Below are positions 7,326 through 15,575 of a stretch of DNA of 47,899 nucleotides, piece after piece. The stretch lies in NCBI GenBank assembly GCA_021734805.1, contig JAIPIG010000013.1:1-47899 (forward strand), written 5' to 3'. Under the pieces are notes generated by a model. That model was not told the origin of the DNA and searched no databases. It saw only the letters and a list, made by a program, of their open reading frames with translations. How positions within the stretch are numbered: the stretch's first letter is position 1; every line of letters begins with the position of its first letter. The stretch is from Simkaniaceae bacterium (GTDB lineage: Bacteria; Chlamydiota; Chlamydiia; Chlamydiales; JACRBE01). Position numbers and translations under genes: made by a program.

Positions 7326-8291
7326 ATGGGGTTTTGTTTAGATCACGAAAAGCAAATTCAAGATTTTGAAGAGACGCTAGACCGTTTGAAAAAACACCAA
7401 AAAAATCATGATCTTGCAGATAGCCAAGAGTTTAACCAATTGGAGAAAAAACTCATTGAGTTAAAAAACAAAGTATACTCAAAGCTGACTCCATGGGAAA
7501 GGGTTCTGATTTGCCGCCATCCCAATCGACCACATTCGATTGATTATATCAAAATGATCTGCTCTTCTTTTGAGGAACTTTATGGAGATCGCCTCTATCG
7601 CGATGATCAAGCCATTATTGGTGGATTTGCTGTGATAGGTGATCAGAAATTTGTTGTCATCGCTCAAGAAAAGGGGCACGACACTGAATCAAGGCTTAAA
7701 CATAGCTTTGGAATGCCCCATCCGGAAGGGTATCGCAAAGCGCAGCGTTTGATGAAGCTTGCCGAAAAGTTTTCTCTCCCGGTGTTATGTCTGATCGACA
7801 CTCCCGGAGCGCATCCGGGATTAGAGGCTGAAGAAAGAGGGCAGGGGAGAGCCATTGCCGATAATTTATTCGTCATGTCACGTCTCAAAACGCCCATTAT
7901 CATCGCAATTATTGGAGAGGGGTGTTCAGGAGGGGCTCTTGGGATCGCTATTGGAGATCGCATCGGGATGCTTCAGCATTCTTATTATTCAGTCATTTCA
8001 CCTGAGGGATGTGCTTCTATCTTATGGAAAGATGCCTCTAAAAAGTCCGAAGCCGCGGCTGCTTTAAAAATGCATGTTGAAGATTTACAGCAATTTGGTA
8101 TCGTCGATGAAATGATTCCCGAGCCACTGGGCGGTGCCCATCACGATCAAAAACAAACAGCTGAAAATCTCAAAACGTTTGTACTTTCTCAACTCTCTGA
8201 ACTTCAGAAAATAGCTTCTGAGAATCTTTTAGAAGAGAGATATAAGAAGTTTCGCAAACTTGGAGAATTCCACAGCTTGCTTGATATTTAA
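7326..8291 (+). CDS. accA: Acetyl-CoA carboxylase carboxyltransferase subunit alpha
   Basis: With AccD it transfers the carboxyl group from carboxybiotin to acetyl-CoA, giving malonyl-CoA for the fatty-acid genes found at 29.7-32.8 kb. At 321 residues it is full length. Recognisable features are the N-terminal helical segment (LDRLKKHQKN), the core block GQGRAIADNLFVMSRLKTP, and the oxyanion-hole region IIGEGCSGGALGIAIGD followed by YSVISPEGCASILWKD. AAGGA lies 5 bases before the ATG. It corresponds to CT265 in gene order. The stop codon is 2 bases from that of the convergent photolyase gene, and I see no terminator in that junction. Confidence 0.96.
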   Translation: MGFCLDHEKQIQDFEETLDRLKKHQKNHDLADSQEFNQLEKKLIELKNKVYSKLTPWERVLICRHPNRPHSIDYIKMICSSFEELYGDRLYRDDQAIIGGFAVIGDQKFVVIAQEKGHDTESRLKHSFGMPHPEGYRKAQRLMKLAEKFSLPVLCLIDTPGAHPGLEAEERGQGRAIADNLFVMSRLKTPIIIAIIGEGCSGGALGIAIGDRIGMLQHSYYSVISPEGCASILWKDASKKSEAAAALKMHVEDLQQFGIVDEMIPEPLGGAHHDQKQTAENLKTFVLSQLSELQKIASENLLEERYKKFRKLGEFHSLLDI

Positions 8292-8293
8292 TT

Positions 8294-9745
8294 TCAGTGT
8301 TTAATTTTTTTCTTTTGTTTTGCTTTTTCTTGAAGCTGTTTCAACGTCTTTTTAGCTGACTCATTGAGATCTATAATTGGCATGGGATAGGTTTCTCCCA
8401 GAATGATTTTAGCTTTTTTCAAAACGGCAGCAGGCGCTTTATGAGGCGCGTGAATATATTTAGAGGGGAGCTTTTTGAGCTCGGGAATCCAAGTTTTAAT
8501 ATATTCGCCATCCGGGTCCGTTTTTTTGCTTTGTTGCTCGACGTGGTATGTTTTTAAAAAGGGCTCAAAGCGATTTCCACATTGAGCACTGAATTGCCAA
8601 TTAAAGAGATTATTGGCGATATCAGCATCAAACAGATTTTTAAAGAACCAGTGTTCCCCTTCTTCCCGATGTATTTTCAGATCTTTAACAAGGAAAGATG
8701 CGGTGAGGAGTCGCGCTTGTGTAGGCATCCAACCCATTTCAAGGAGTTGGCGCATTGCCGCGTCAACAATGGGAAATCCGGTGATGCCTTTTTTCCATGC
8801 ATTGAAATAATAGGTGTTTTCTGTCCAATGGAAGGGAGTCTCTTCATGTTCAAGCGGATTTTTTTTCATTTCATATTGATGATAGAGTAAATAATAGGCA
8901 AATTCTCGCAATGCAAGGTCTTTAATAAAGGCTTCAAGTTGTCGCTCAATTCCTTTAATCTTAGATCGATTGATATGAGCGTTGCATGCATCAATGATTT
9001 GATAGGGGCCGATTTCGCCAAAATGTAGGTAAGCGGAGAGCTCTGAAGAACAGGGTTTCCCAAGATATTGTCGATGTTCAATATAGTGATTTACTTTCGT
9101 TTTGAGGAAGTGATTTAATTTTTTTTGGGCATGGGTCTCATTGACTTTCCAATGTTTTTTTATATGTTCGTTCCAATGATAGGAAGAGGGTAAGTTGAGA
9201 TCTTCAATATCAAGGCTTGATACTGAAGAGGAAAATCGTTCTATTTTCGGCAGGGGATAAAGCGCTCTTGGTGAATATTTGTGATTAATGGCATTCCAAA
9301 ACGGAGTGAAGTGGTTGATAAAGGTTCCATTTGAATTTTTAATTGCATCAGGGTGAGCAATTAAATTGCCATGGAAGTGCTGAATAAGAGTGCCATGCTC
9401 TTCACATAAATAACGAAGATCCTGTGCGTTTTTTAGATCATGGTGTTCATACACATCATTGTAATATATGGCATAGGGTTTTGCTTCTTTAATGATTTCA
9501 TGAAAAATTTTCTTGGGGGAGCCCTTTTTAATCACCAAAGAGAGATTGAGATTCTCTAGCGAGGCTTTGAGTTCAATGAGTGAGTGGTAGAGCCAAACGC
9601 GATGGGCATCAGCCTGAGTATACAAAGAATCTTCATCATAGATATAGACGAGAAGAATGGGATAACCGCTTTTTGAAGCTTCATATAGTGCTTGGTTATC
9701 TTTTAATCGCAAATCATTGCGAAACCAATGAATGACATACGACAT
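8294..9745 (-). CDS. phrB: Deoxyribodipyrimidine photolyase (class I, cryptochrome/photolyase family)
   Basis: Light-dependent repair of cyclobutane pyrimidine dimers using FAD and an antenna cofactor. The 483-residue protein has an N-terminal alpha/beta antenna domain (VIHWFRNDLRLKDN at the start, a photolyase hallmark). Its helical FAD domain has the blocks EAFIKDLALREFAYYLLYH, TGFPIVDAAMRQLLEMGWMP, and DADIANNLFNWQFSAQCG. GAGG precedes ATG 9745 at 8 bases. The position of the family's usual Trp before the REF triplet reads Leu (LALREF). It is convergent with accA. Light repair is most useful to a stage that survives outside its host, but that is inference. Confidence 0.93.
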   Translation of the reverse strand: MSYVIHWFRNDLRLKDNQALYEASKSGYPILLVYIYDEDSLYTQADAHRVWLYHSLIELKASLENLNLSLVIKKGSPKKIFHEIIKEAKPYAIYYNDVYEHHDLKNAQDLRYLCEEHGTLIQHFHGNLIAHPDAIKNSNGTFINHFTPFWNAINHKYSPRALYPLPKIERFSSSVSSLDIEDLNLPSSYHWNEHIKKHWKVNETHAQKKLNHFLKTKVNHYIEHRQYLGKPCSSELSAYLHFGEIGPYQIIDACNAHINRSKIKGIERQLEAFIKDLALREFAYYLLYHQYEMKKNPLEHEETPFHWTENTYYFNAWKKGITGFPIVDAAMRQLLEMGWMPTQARLLTASFLVKDLKIHREEGEHWFFKNLFDADIANNLFNWQFSAQCGNRFEPFLKTYHVEQQSKKTDPDGEYIKTWIPELKKLPSKYIHAPHKAPAAVLKKAKIILGETYPMPIIDLNESAKKTLKQLQEKAKQKKKIKH

Positions 9746-9758
9746 TGTATTGCCTCAA

Positions 9759-9862
9759 TGCTTCAGTTTATTTTGGTATATATTCCTAATAAAAATAATT
9801 GCAAATATTTTTATTGTTTGGTTTTTATATACCGGAAGTGATTCAAGAGTTGGAATTTTTAG
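9759..9862. repeat. Two degenerate family B-like termini facing outward
   Basis: CTTCAGTTTATTTTGGTATATA (about 9761-9782) resembles the right end of the family B element at 34351-34372. TATACCGGAAGTGATTCAAG (from 9828) resembles its left end. About 45 AT-rich bases lie between them. The second end continues GAGTTGGAATTTTT and matches, in inverse orientation, the remnant at 17231-17260. They probably mark old insertions in the divergent photolyase/exporter gap. Confidence 0.5.
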
Positions 9863-9904
9863 AAGCCGGCGATGCGCGCTGGTCGATCGGTCAAAATCGA
9901 TATT

Positions 9905-9937
9905 GTAATTGTACAATTACCGAATCGCTGTTATGAT
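9905..9937 (+). promoter_or_regulatory. Palindromic operator-like site over a promoter candidate
   Basis: The perfect 16-bp palindrome GTAATTGTACAATTAC (9905-9920) covers a weak -35 (TTGTAC, 9909-9914). That -35 is 17 bases from a -10-like TATGAT (9932-9937). The start codon of the MsbA-like exporter is 28 bases further on. The arrangement suggests a dimeric repressor site, but no regulator is identified. Confidence 0.35.
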
Positions 9938-9964
9938 GCATAGCGCATAAAAGATTGAAGTGAT

Positions 9965-11899
9965 ATGAGACTGTTATTTAAAGCGGCAATTCGAGTCAAA
10001 GAGCATGTGATATGGCTCGTGATGATGCTCGTAACGCTATTTCTTCTAGTGATGGCAAGTAGTGTCGAAGTTGTTTCCCTTGGTGTATTAACAAGTTCCG
10101 GTGCCGATTTTTTTACTTTGTTCCACCCTAAACAGACCAATAAGTCGATTGAGCAATTATCAAGAGTAGAGGTTGAGGAGAGGTGGAATGATGTTTCTAA
10201 GGGAAAAGATGTCATTACTAAAGATGATGCGAGTCGTTTTTTAAGTAAAAATGATAGCAATCGCATGGGGCGCATTCTGCAGCGCATTAAAACTCACTTA
10301 AAAGTAGAGAAGGGGAGTTTTCATAAGCTCGTTATCATGTTGATATTGGTTGCGCTGTTTAAGGCAGTATTTCTTTTTTTCAGTCGTTATACAGCTCAAA
10401 TTTTATCAATTAAGGTCTCCAAACAACTCAGACAAGATTATTTTGAGCACATTCAAAGTCTCCCGATGAGTTTTTACCATGAATATAATATTGGATCGCT
10501 TTCTTCACGTGTTGCAAGTGATGCAACGCAAATTGCCAGATCTCTCAATTCTTGCATTACCAACTATATTCTAACGCCCTTTACGGTTGTTCTTTCGCTA
10601 ACGGGGTGTTTTTACTCATCTTGGCAACTCTCCTTAGTTGTTTTTGTCGGTTTGCCACTGATTATTTTACCTATGATTATGATCACCAGAAAAGTGCGAC
10701 AAATCACGCGGCAGCTTCAAAAAAATCAAGAAAATTTCTCATCTGTTCTGATTGATTTTCTATCGGGTATTCAAACGGTAAAAGTGTTTGGAATGGAGCG
10801 ATTTTCGCTCAAAAAATATAAAGAACAAAATGATCAGATGGCGCATTTTGAAGCAAAAACCGCTAAGTATGATTTATTAGTCAGACCCATTTTACATACG
10901 ATCACAACGTTTTGTTTAGCAGCCGTTTTAATTTTTGGTTTATATGTCTTAAAGCTTACAATTGCCGAGTTGATAGTTTTTTGCGGGATTTTAAATCAAT
11001 TTTATGAGCCGATCCGTAAGTTTGCTGATGAGAATTCCAATATCCAGAAGGGGGTTGTTGCTGCTGAGCGTCTCGATGAGGTGATGCAAATTAAGCCTCT
11101 GATTGAAGATAAAAGCGATGCCGTTCCCCTTGTCAACTTCCGCGATAAGATCGAGTTTAAAAATGTTTGGTTTGGCTATGAGGACAAATGGATTTTAAAA
11201 GATGTGAGTTTTACGATTCATAAGGGAGAAACCATTGCAATCGTCGGACATACGGGGTCCGGAAAATCCACGATTTTGCAGCTCTTGCCCCGTCTTTATG
11301 ATGTTCAAAAGGGAGAGATTTTAATCGATGGGATCAATATCATCCATTACACTCAGGCTTCTCTTAGAGAACAAATAGCCTTTGTCCCTCAAAAGCCATT
11401 TTTATTCTTTGATACGGTTTTAGAAAATATTGCATATGGGAAAGGCTTCCCTAGAGAGCGGATTGTCGATGCGGCAAAAAAGGCATATGCACATGACTTT
11501 ATCATTAAGCTGCCAAAGGCATATGATACGCATCTGGCAGAAACGGGCAAGAATTTATCCGGTGGTCAGCAACAACGCCTCGCGGTAGCTAGGGCGTTAG
11601 CTAAGCAAGCTCCTATTCTCGTTTTAGATGAGGCGACATCTTCATTAGATTCAGTCAGTGAAGATCGGATTAAAACGGCGATTGTTGATCTTTACGGCAA
11701 TGTCACTCAAATTATTGTGGCTCATAGACTGACAACCATTGAACATGCCGATCGGATTATTTTCATTGAAGATGGTGTCAAAATCGCTGAGGGATCAAAA
11801 GATCAGCTTCTCGAAACATGTCCCCCCTTCAAACAGCTTTGGGATATGCATTTTCATATGGGGAAATCGGCCGCTCGAGAGATCCTAACGGGGATTTAA
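9965..11899 (+). CDS. msbA: MsbA-like ABC exporter (lipid A/lipid flippase family)
   Basis: A 644-residue half-transporter with a six-helix membrane domain and a fused ATPase. Membrane helices start at about residues 15-40, with a second at about 115-140. The ATPase domain (about 390-630) has Walker A VGHTGSGKST, signature LSGGQQQR, Walker B ILVLDEATSS, and H-loop VAHRLTT. In gene order it matches C. trachomatis CT264, annotated as lipid A exporter MsbA; this fits the nearby lpxD and bamA genes. The loop between helices 1 and 2 is unusually long (about 75 residues, charged). The substrate is inferred from synteny; a multidrug exporter is the alternative. Confidence 0.85.
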   Translation: MRLLFKAAIRVKEHVIWLVMMLVTLFLLVMASSVEVVSLGVLTSSGADFFTLFHPKQTNKSIEQLSRVEVEERWNDVSKGKDVITKDDASRFLSKNDSNRMGRILQRIKTHLKVEKGSFHKLVIMLILVALFKAVFLFFSRYTAQILSIKVSKQLRQDYFEHIQSLPMSFYHEYNIGSLSSRVASDATQIARSLNSCITNYILTPFTVVLSLTGCFYSSWQLSLVVFVGLPLIILPMIMITRKVRQITRQLQKNQENFSSVLIDFLSGIQTVKVFGMERFSLKKYKEQNDQMAHFEAKTAKYDLLVRPILHTITTFCLAAVLIFGLYVLKLTIAELIVFCGILNQFYEPIRKFADENSNIQKGVVAAERLDEVMQIKPLIEDKSDAVPLVNFRDKIEFKNVWFGYEDKWILKDVSFTIHKGETIAIVGHTGSGKSTILQLLPRLYDVQKGEILIDGINIIHYTQASLREQIAFVPQKPFLFFDTVLENIAYGKGFPRERIVDAAKKAYAHDFIIKLPKAYDTHLAETGKNLSGGQQQRLAVARALAKQAPILVLDEATSSLDSVSEDRIKTAIVDLYGNVTQIIVAHRLTTIEHADRIIFIEDGVKIAEGSKDQLLETCPPFKQLWDMHFHMGKSAAREILTGI

Positions 11900-11907
11900 C
11901 CACCCGG

Positions 11908-12738
11908 TTAATAGACCCGGTGGGGATGGATCAATTGATAGCCCGCTTCTTTTAGTTTCTGATTTGAAACGCGTTTGAGGTGACTGTGGGGTGTTGTTTC
12001 ATGAGAAAAGAGCGGTGCGGGAAGTTGGTAGAGTTTTGTAAGTTTAGCGTAGAGTTGACTGCGCTCTATGTGATCATCATCGACTAGATTGTAAATTCCA
12101 TTGAGATCATGATTAAGTGAAAATTCAATCGCTGAGCAAATATCATCGATATGGATCATATTGGTTGGGCTCTTCGGATTAAGAGGGAGAGGGTTTTTTG
12201 AATATCTTTCAATTTTCTTTTTTAACGAGCGTTCATCCCCATAAATTTCACCCAATCTGAAAATACATACCCTGCGATGAGAGGAGTGTAAAGAAAGGAG
12301 GATCTCTTCCGTTTCAGAGAGATATTTTCCTCTCGCATGAGGGGTGTGAATCAGCGGCGAAGTTTCTGTAACCCAGCCTCCTTCATTTTCTGCGTATACA
12401 CCGGTAGATGAGGTATAAATGATTTGCCTGACAGATGAAGTGTTTTGAAGAATTTCAGCAAAATTTTTTGCGGTATCAACATAAGTTGTCTGATAGCTAT
12501 CGGTTGTTTTAGGGGCCATTGTTAGGATTAAAACATCTTGATTTTCAATCCATTCCGCAATTTTTTCCCGATCACAACCTTTTAGAATAGCAATATCTTG
12601 GGAGAATTTCGAAAGTTGCTCAACTCTGTTTAAAGAAGTTGTCGATAGTGTTAGATGGTGGCTTTTGAGGGTTTGTGCAACGGCTTGTCCTACAAATCCA
12701 CATCCGAAAATAGCAATTGACTTCTTATGAAATTGCAA
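11908..12738 (-). CDS. NAD(P)-dependent SDR-type epimerase/dehydratase-like protein (YeeZ-like)
   Basis: A 276-residue extended short-chain dehydrogenase-like protein. The N-terminal dinucleotide-binding motif is IFGCGFVGQAVA (residues 9-20). The family block YTSSTGVYAE carries the catalytic-site Ser/Thr region, followed by FRLGEIYG and NMIHIDDI. These features resemble E. coli YeeZ-type proteins of unknown substrate. It starts with TTG at 12738, 14 bases inside the end of the dnaQ-like gene, with GGGG upstream of the TTG, so the two are translationally coupled. It is convergent with the exporter gene, ending 8 bases from it. No physiological reaction is assigned. Confidence 0.75.
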   Translation of the reverse strand: MQFHKKSIAIFGCGFVGQAVAQTLKSHHLTLSTTSLNRVEQLSKFSQDIAILKGCDREKIAEWIENQDVLILTMAPKTTDSYQTTYVDTAKNFAEILQNTSSVRQIIYTSSTGVYAENEGGWVTETSPLIHTPHARGKYLSETEEILLSLHSSHRRVCIFRLGEIYGDERSLKKKIERYSKNPLPLNPKSPTNMIHIDDICSAIEFSLNHDLNGIYNLVDDDHIERSQLYAKLTKLYQLPAPLFSHETTPHSHLKRVSNQKLKEAGYQLIHPHRVY

Positions 12739-13429
12739 GAAGCCCCAGTTTTTCTAAAGAAGTTTTAAGGTTTGTATTTTCACTCTTTTCAAGAGCACCG
12801 GATTGTCCAAGCCATTTGAGATATCCCTGTGGGAGTTTTTCAAGTGGGGTTCCTTTATGTTTTCCAAAGGGCATTTGAATGAGATCCGGTTCTTTTTCAC
12901 TTAGACATTCTATCACTGTTTCAATGGAAAGATCTCCAATCATGAGCGAAAAAATCTGATGGAGCATGATAACGTCATCAAGGGCGCGGTGGGCGTTGTT
13001 TTTATCAATTCCAAAGACTTCACGCAAATATTGCAGCGAATGGCGGGGGAGATCGGGGCGGTATTTGCGAGCCCATTTCAAAGTGTCAATAAATTGATAA
13101 GAAGGGAGGATCAAATCATGGCGTTTACTTTCGTTGCGCAAGAAATGAACATCAAAATTATCATTATTATGAGCTATGAGGACGCAGTCAGTTCCACAAA
13201 AATCAAAAAAGGCCTTTCCGACTTCTCCAAAATCAGGTGAATCTTTAACCATGTCATCTGTGATGTTTGTGATTTGACTTGATTCAAGGGGAATTGGCAT
13301 ACCCGGATTGACTAAACTGACGAATGTTTTATTGAGCGTTGCGTCGTAGGCAGCAATTTCAGTGATGCGATCCTTATCCGATTTAACACCTGTTGTTTCC
13401 GTATCGTAGTAAATAGTCCTAAGAGGCAT
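12725..13429 (-). CDS. dnaQ: DnaQ-like 3'-5' exonuclease with C-terminal DUF3820
   Basis: A 234-residue DEDDh exonuclease. Exo I is YYDTETTGV (residues 7-15). Exo II is the region around AHNNDNFDVHFL. Exo III is HRALDDVIMLH, with the active-site His and Asp. The C-terminal 60 residues (MPFGKHKGTPLEKLP, then YLKWL) form a DUF3820-type module, which is not part of the E. coli epsilon subunit. The likely counterpart is CT261 (annotated dnaQ). It could be a proofreading subunit or a stand-alone exonuclease; the extra module favours the latter. AAGGAGAAG lies just before ATG 13429. The downstream SDR gene overlaps by 14 bases. Confidence 0.88.
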   Translation of the reverse strand: MPLRTIYYDTETTGVKSDKDRITEIAAYDATLNKTFVSLVNPGMPIPLESSQITNITDDMVKDSPDFGEVGKAFFDFCGTDCVLIAHNNDNFDVHFLRNESKRHDLILPSYQFIDTLKWARKYRPDLPRHSLQYLREVFGIDKNNAHRALDDVIMLHQIFSLMIGDLSIETVIECLSEKEPDLIQMPFGKHKGTPLEKLPQGYLKWLGQSGALEKSENTNLKTSLEKLGLLAIS

Positions 13430-13449
13430 ACGTCTTCTCCTTTTGGATA

Positions 13450-13478
13450 ACTATACCTGCAAATTGTAAAGTAGTCTA
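13450..13478 (-). promoter_or_regulatory. Promoter candidate for dnaQ-SDR operon
   Basis: On the minus strand TAGACT (13473-13478) and TATAGT (13450-13455) are spaced by 17 bases, about 20 bases upstream of the dnaQ start codon. The -10 matches five of six consensus bases and the -35 four. Confidence 0.4.
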
Positions 13479-13491
13479 TAAAAGATAGGCT

Positions 13492-13519
13492 TTGATTTTT
13501 TTCCATTCTCTAATATAAA
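13492..13519 (+). promoter_or_regulatory. Promoter candidate for pdhABC
   Basis: TTGATT (13492-13497) and TATAAA (13514-13519) are spaced by 16 bases, 43 bases upstream of the pdhA start. It is arranged back-to-back with the dnaQ promoter candidate. Confidence 0.45.
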
Positions 13520-13562
13520 GTGATTATACGCATAATCTTTTTGAGATCACAAAAATTGCAAT

Positions 13563-14573
13563 ATGGCAAAAATTAAATATCACCTATTTGAGAGCAATAA
13601 AGAGGAGATCATTCAAGAAATTGGAAAAGATCGTCTGATTGAAGTTCTCAAAAAAATGCTCTTGATTCGAAATTTTGAAACAAGAGCCGAATCTGCTTAT
13701 CAACATGGTAAAATTGGTGGGTTTTTTCATTCTTATATTGGGCAAGAGGCAATTGGCACTGCGGCTGTAGAAGCCCTTGGAATCGATCATTGGTATTTGA
13801 CGACTTATCGTTGCCATGGCCTTGCTTTACTACATGATGAGCCTCCCAAAGAGCTGATGGCTGAGCTCTATGGAAAAGTGACGGGAAATGCCAAGGGAAG
13901 GGGAGGGTCTATGCACCTCTTTTCTAAGAATTTGCTCGGTGGTTTTGGGATTGTCGGTGGGCATTTGCCACTGGTGGCGGGCGCCGCCTTTTCGGCAAAG
14001 TACCAAGGTCAAAAAGATAAAATTGCAATTGGTTTTTTAGGCGATGGTGCCGTCGTTCAAGGGACTTTTCATGAAACACTTAATTTAGCGACGCTTTGGT
14101 CCTTACCTTCGGTTTTTGTTGTTGAAAACAATCAATGGGGAATGGGAACGGCCGTTTCAAGAGCCGTATGCCATCAACCGATTGCAGAGTCTTTTGCTAA
14201 AGCTTATGGTATTAAGGGGTATACGATTGATGGGATGGACTTCTTTAACTGCTTTGCTTGTTTTAAGCAGGTGTTAGAAGAGGTAAGATCCTCGTCTAAA
14301 CCTGTTTTGATTGAAGCCTTGACTGAGCGATTTAAAGGCCATTCGGTTTCAGATCCGGGCCTTTATCGGTCTAAAGATGAGTTGCAAAAGGCGATGGAAA
14401 AAGATCCGCTTCATCGACTGGCAGGTGAGCTTATTGATGCCAAAATCATCACTCAGGAAGAGGTAGATCATTTCAATCAAGAGATAAAACAAATTGTAAT
14501 TGATGCCATGGCTTTTGCAGATGAGAGCCCCCTTCCGGATCCACTGACTCTTGAAGAAGACGTATATGCATAA
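13563..14573 (+). CDS. pdhA: Pyruvate dehydrogenase E1 component, alpha subunit
   Basis: With E1 beta it decarboxylates pyruvate and transfers the acetyl group to lipoate on E2, linking glycolysis to acetyl-CoA. The 336-residue protein has the thiamine diphosphate motif GDGAVVQGTFHETLNLA and the segment VFVVENNQWGMGTAVSRA. It also has the family block GKIGGFFHSYIGQEAIG near residue 50 and the SMHLFSKN region. The closing part has GHSVSDPGLYR, the phosphorylation-loop equivalent of mitochondrial E1 alpha. No clear Shine-Dalgarno precedes ATG 13563. It is the first gene of a tight pdhABC operon equivalent to CT245-CT247, with 11 bases to pdhB. Confidence 0.96.
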   Translation: MAKIKYHLFESNKEEIIQEIGKDRLIEVLKKMLLIRNFETRAESAYQHGKIGGFFHSYIGQEAIGTAAVEALGIDHWYLTTYRCHGLALLHDEPPKELMAELYGKVTGNAKGRGGSMHLFSKNLLGGFGIVGGHLPLVAGAAFSAKYQGQKDKIAIGFLGDGAVVQGTFHETLNLATLWSLPSVFVVENNQWGMGTAVSRAVCHQPIAESFAKAYGIKGYTIDGMDFFNCFACFKQVLEEVRSSSKPVLIEALTERFKGHSVSDPGLYRSKDELQKAMEKDPLHRLAGELIDAKIITQEEVDHFNQEIKQIVIDAMAFADESPLPDPLTLEEDVYA

Positions 14574-14584
14574 AGGAAAAGGTA

Positions 14585-15565
14585 ATGGAAAAGCAAACTG
14601 TCGATCTTAGAGAGGCTTTAAGGCAAGCCATTGATGAAGAGATGACGCGCGATGACACGGTCTTTGTTCTTGGAGAAGAGGTCGCTGAATATAATGGCGC
14701 TTATAAGGTCACTAAGGGCATGCTCGATAAATGGGGTTCCGGGCGCATTTTAGATACACCGATTTCTGAAAATGGGTTTACCGGGCTGGCGATTGGAGCT
14801 GCAATGACGGGACTTCGCCCGATTGTTGAATTTATGAGTTTTAACTTCTCTTTTGTTGCGGCTGATCAACTGATTTCCAATGCTTGCAAGATGTATTACA
14901 TGTCGGGGGGGCGTTTTAAAGTGCCCATCGTTTTTAGAGGATGCAATGGGGCTGCGGCTCAAGTTTCTTCTCAGCACTCGCATTGTGTGGAAGCTCTCTA
15001 TGGTAATCTACCCGGATTTATTGTCATTGCGCCATCAAACCCCTATGATGCTAAAGGGCTTCTTAAATCGGCTATTCGCAATGACAACCCCGTTATCTTT
15101 TTAGAAAATGAGCTCTGTTATGGAGATAAAATGGAAATCCCAACAGCAGAGTATACTGTTGAGATTGGTAAGGGAAAGATTGTGCGAGAGGGAACCCATC
15201 TCACCCTTGTTTCGTATTCGAGAATGCTTCAATTTTGTGAAAAAGCAGCGCAGGAGCTTGCTAAAGAGGGCATTAGCATTGAGGTGATCGATCTAAGAAC
15301 TATTAAACCCCTTGATATCCCCCTTGTGATCCAATCGGTTAAAAAAACTAGGCGTTGTGTTGTCGTTGAAGAGGGACATTTCTTTGCCGGTATTTGTGCC
15401 GAAGTCGGATTCGAAGTGATGGAGCACTGTTTTGACTATCTCGATGCTCCGATTGCCCGCGTTTGTCAAAGAGAAACGCCCATGCCATATGCTAAAAATA
15501 TGGAGCTTGAAACCGTTCCAAATATCCAAAGAATTATCGCAGCCATTAGACAAACACTAAAATAG
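14585..15565 (+). CDS. pdhB: Pyruvate dehydrogenase E1 component, beta subunit
   Basis: A 326-residue transketolase-like subunit that completes the E1 heterotetramer. Family blocks in order are LGEEVAEYNGAYKVTKG (thiamine-site Glu region), RILDTPISENGFTGLAIGAA, VFRGCNGAAAQVSSQHSH, and EVIDLRTIKPLD. The length is standard. AAAGGAAAAGG lies immediately upstream of ATG 14585, 11 bases after the pdhA stop. The gene is followed 10 bases later by pdhC. Confidence 0.96.
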   Translation: MEKQTVDLREALRQAIDEEMTRDDTVFVLGEEVAEYNGAYKVTKGMLDKWGSGRILDTPISENGFTGLAIGAAMTGLRPIVEFMSFNFSFVAADQLISNACKMYYMSGGRFKVPIVFRGCNGAAAQVSSQHSHCVEALYGNLPGFIVIAPSNPYDAKGLLKSAIRNDNPVIFLENELCYGDKMEIPTAEYTVEIGKGKIVREGTHLTLVSYSRMLQFCEKAAQELAKEGISIEVIDLRTIKPLDIPLVIQSVKKTRRCVVVEEGHFFAGICAEVGFEVMEHCFDYLDAPIARVCQRETPMPYAKNMELETVPNIQRIIAAIRQTLK

Positions 15566-15575
15566 GGGAAAACGC

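Noticed and set aside
11900-11935. Inverted repeat CCACCCGG/CCCGGTGG at the exporter/SDR junction as a bidirectional terminator
   Set aside because: It has a mismatch in the stem and no T-run on either side.
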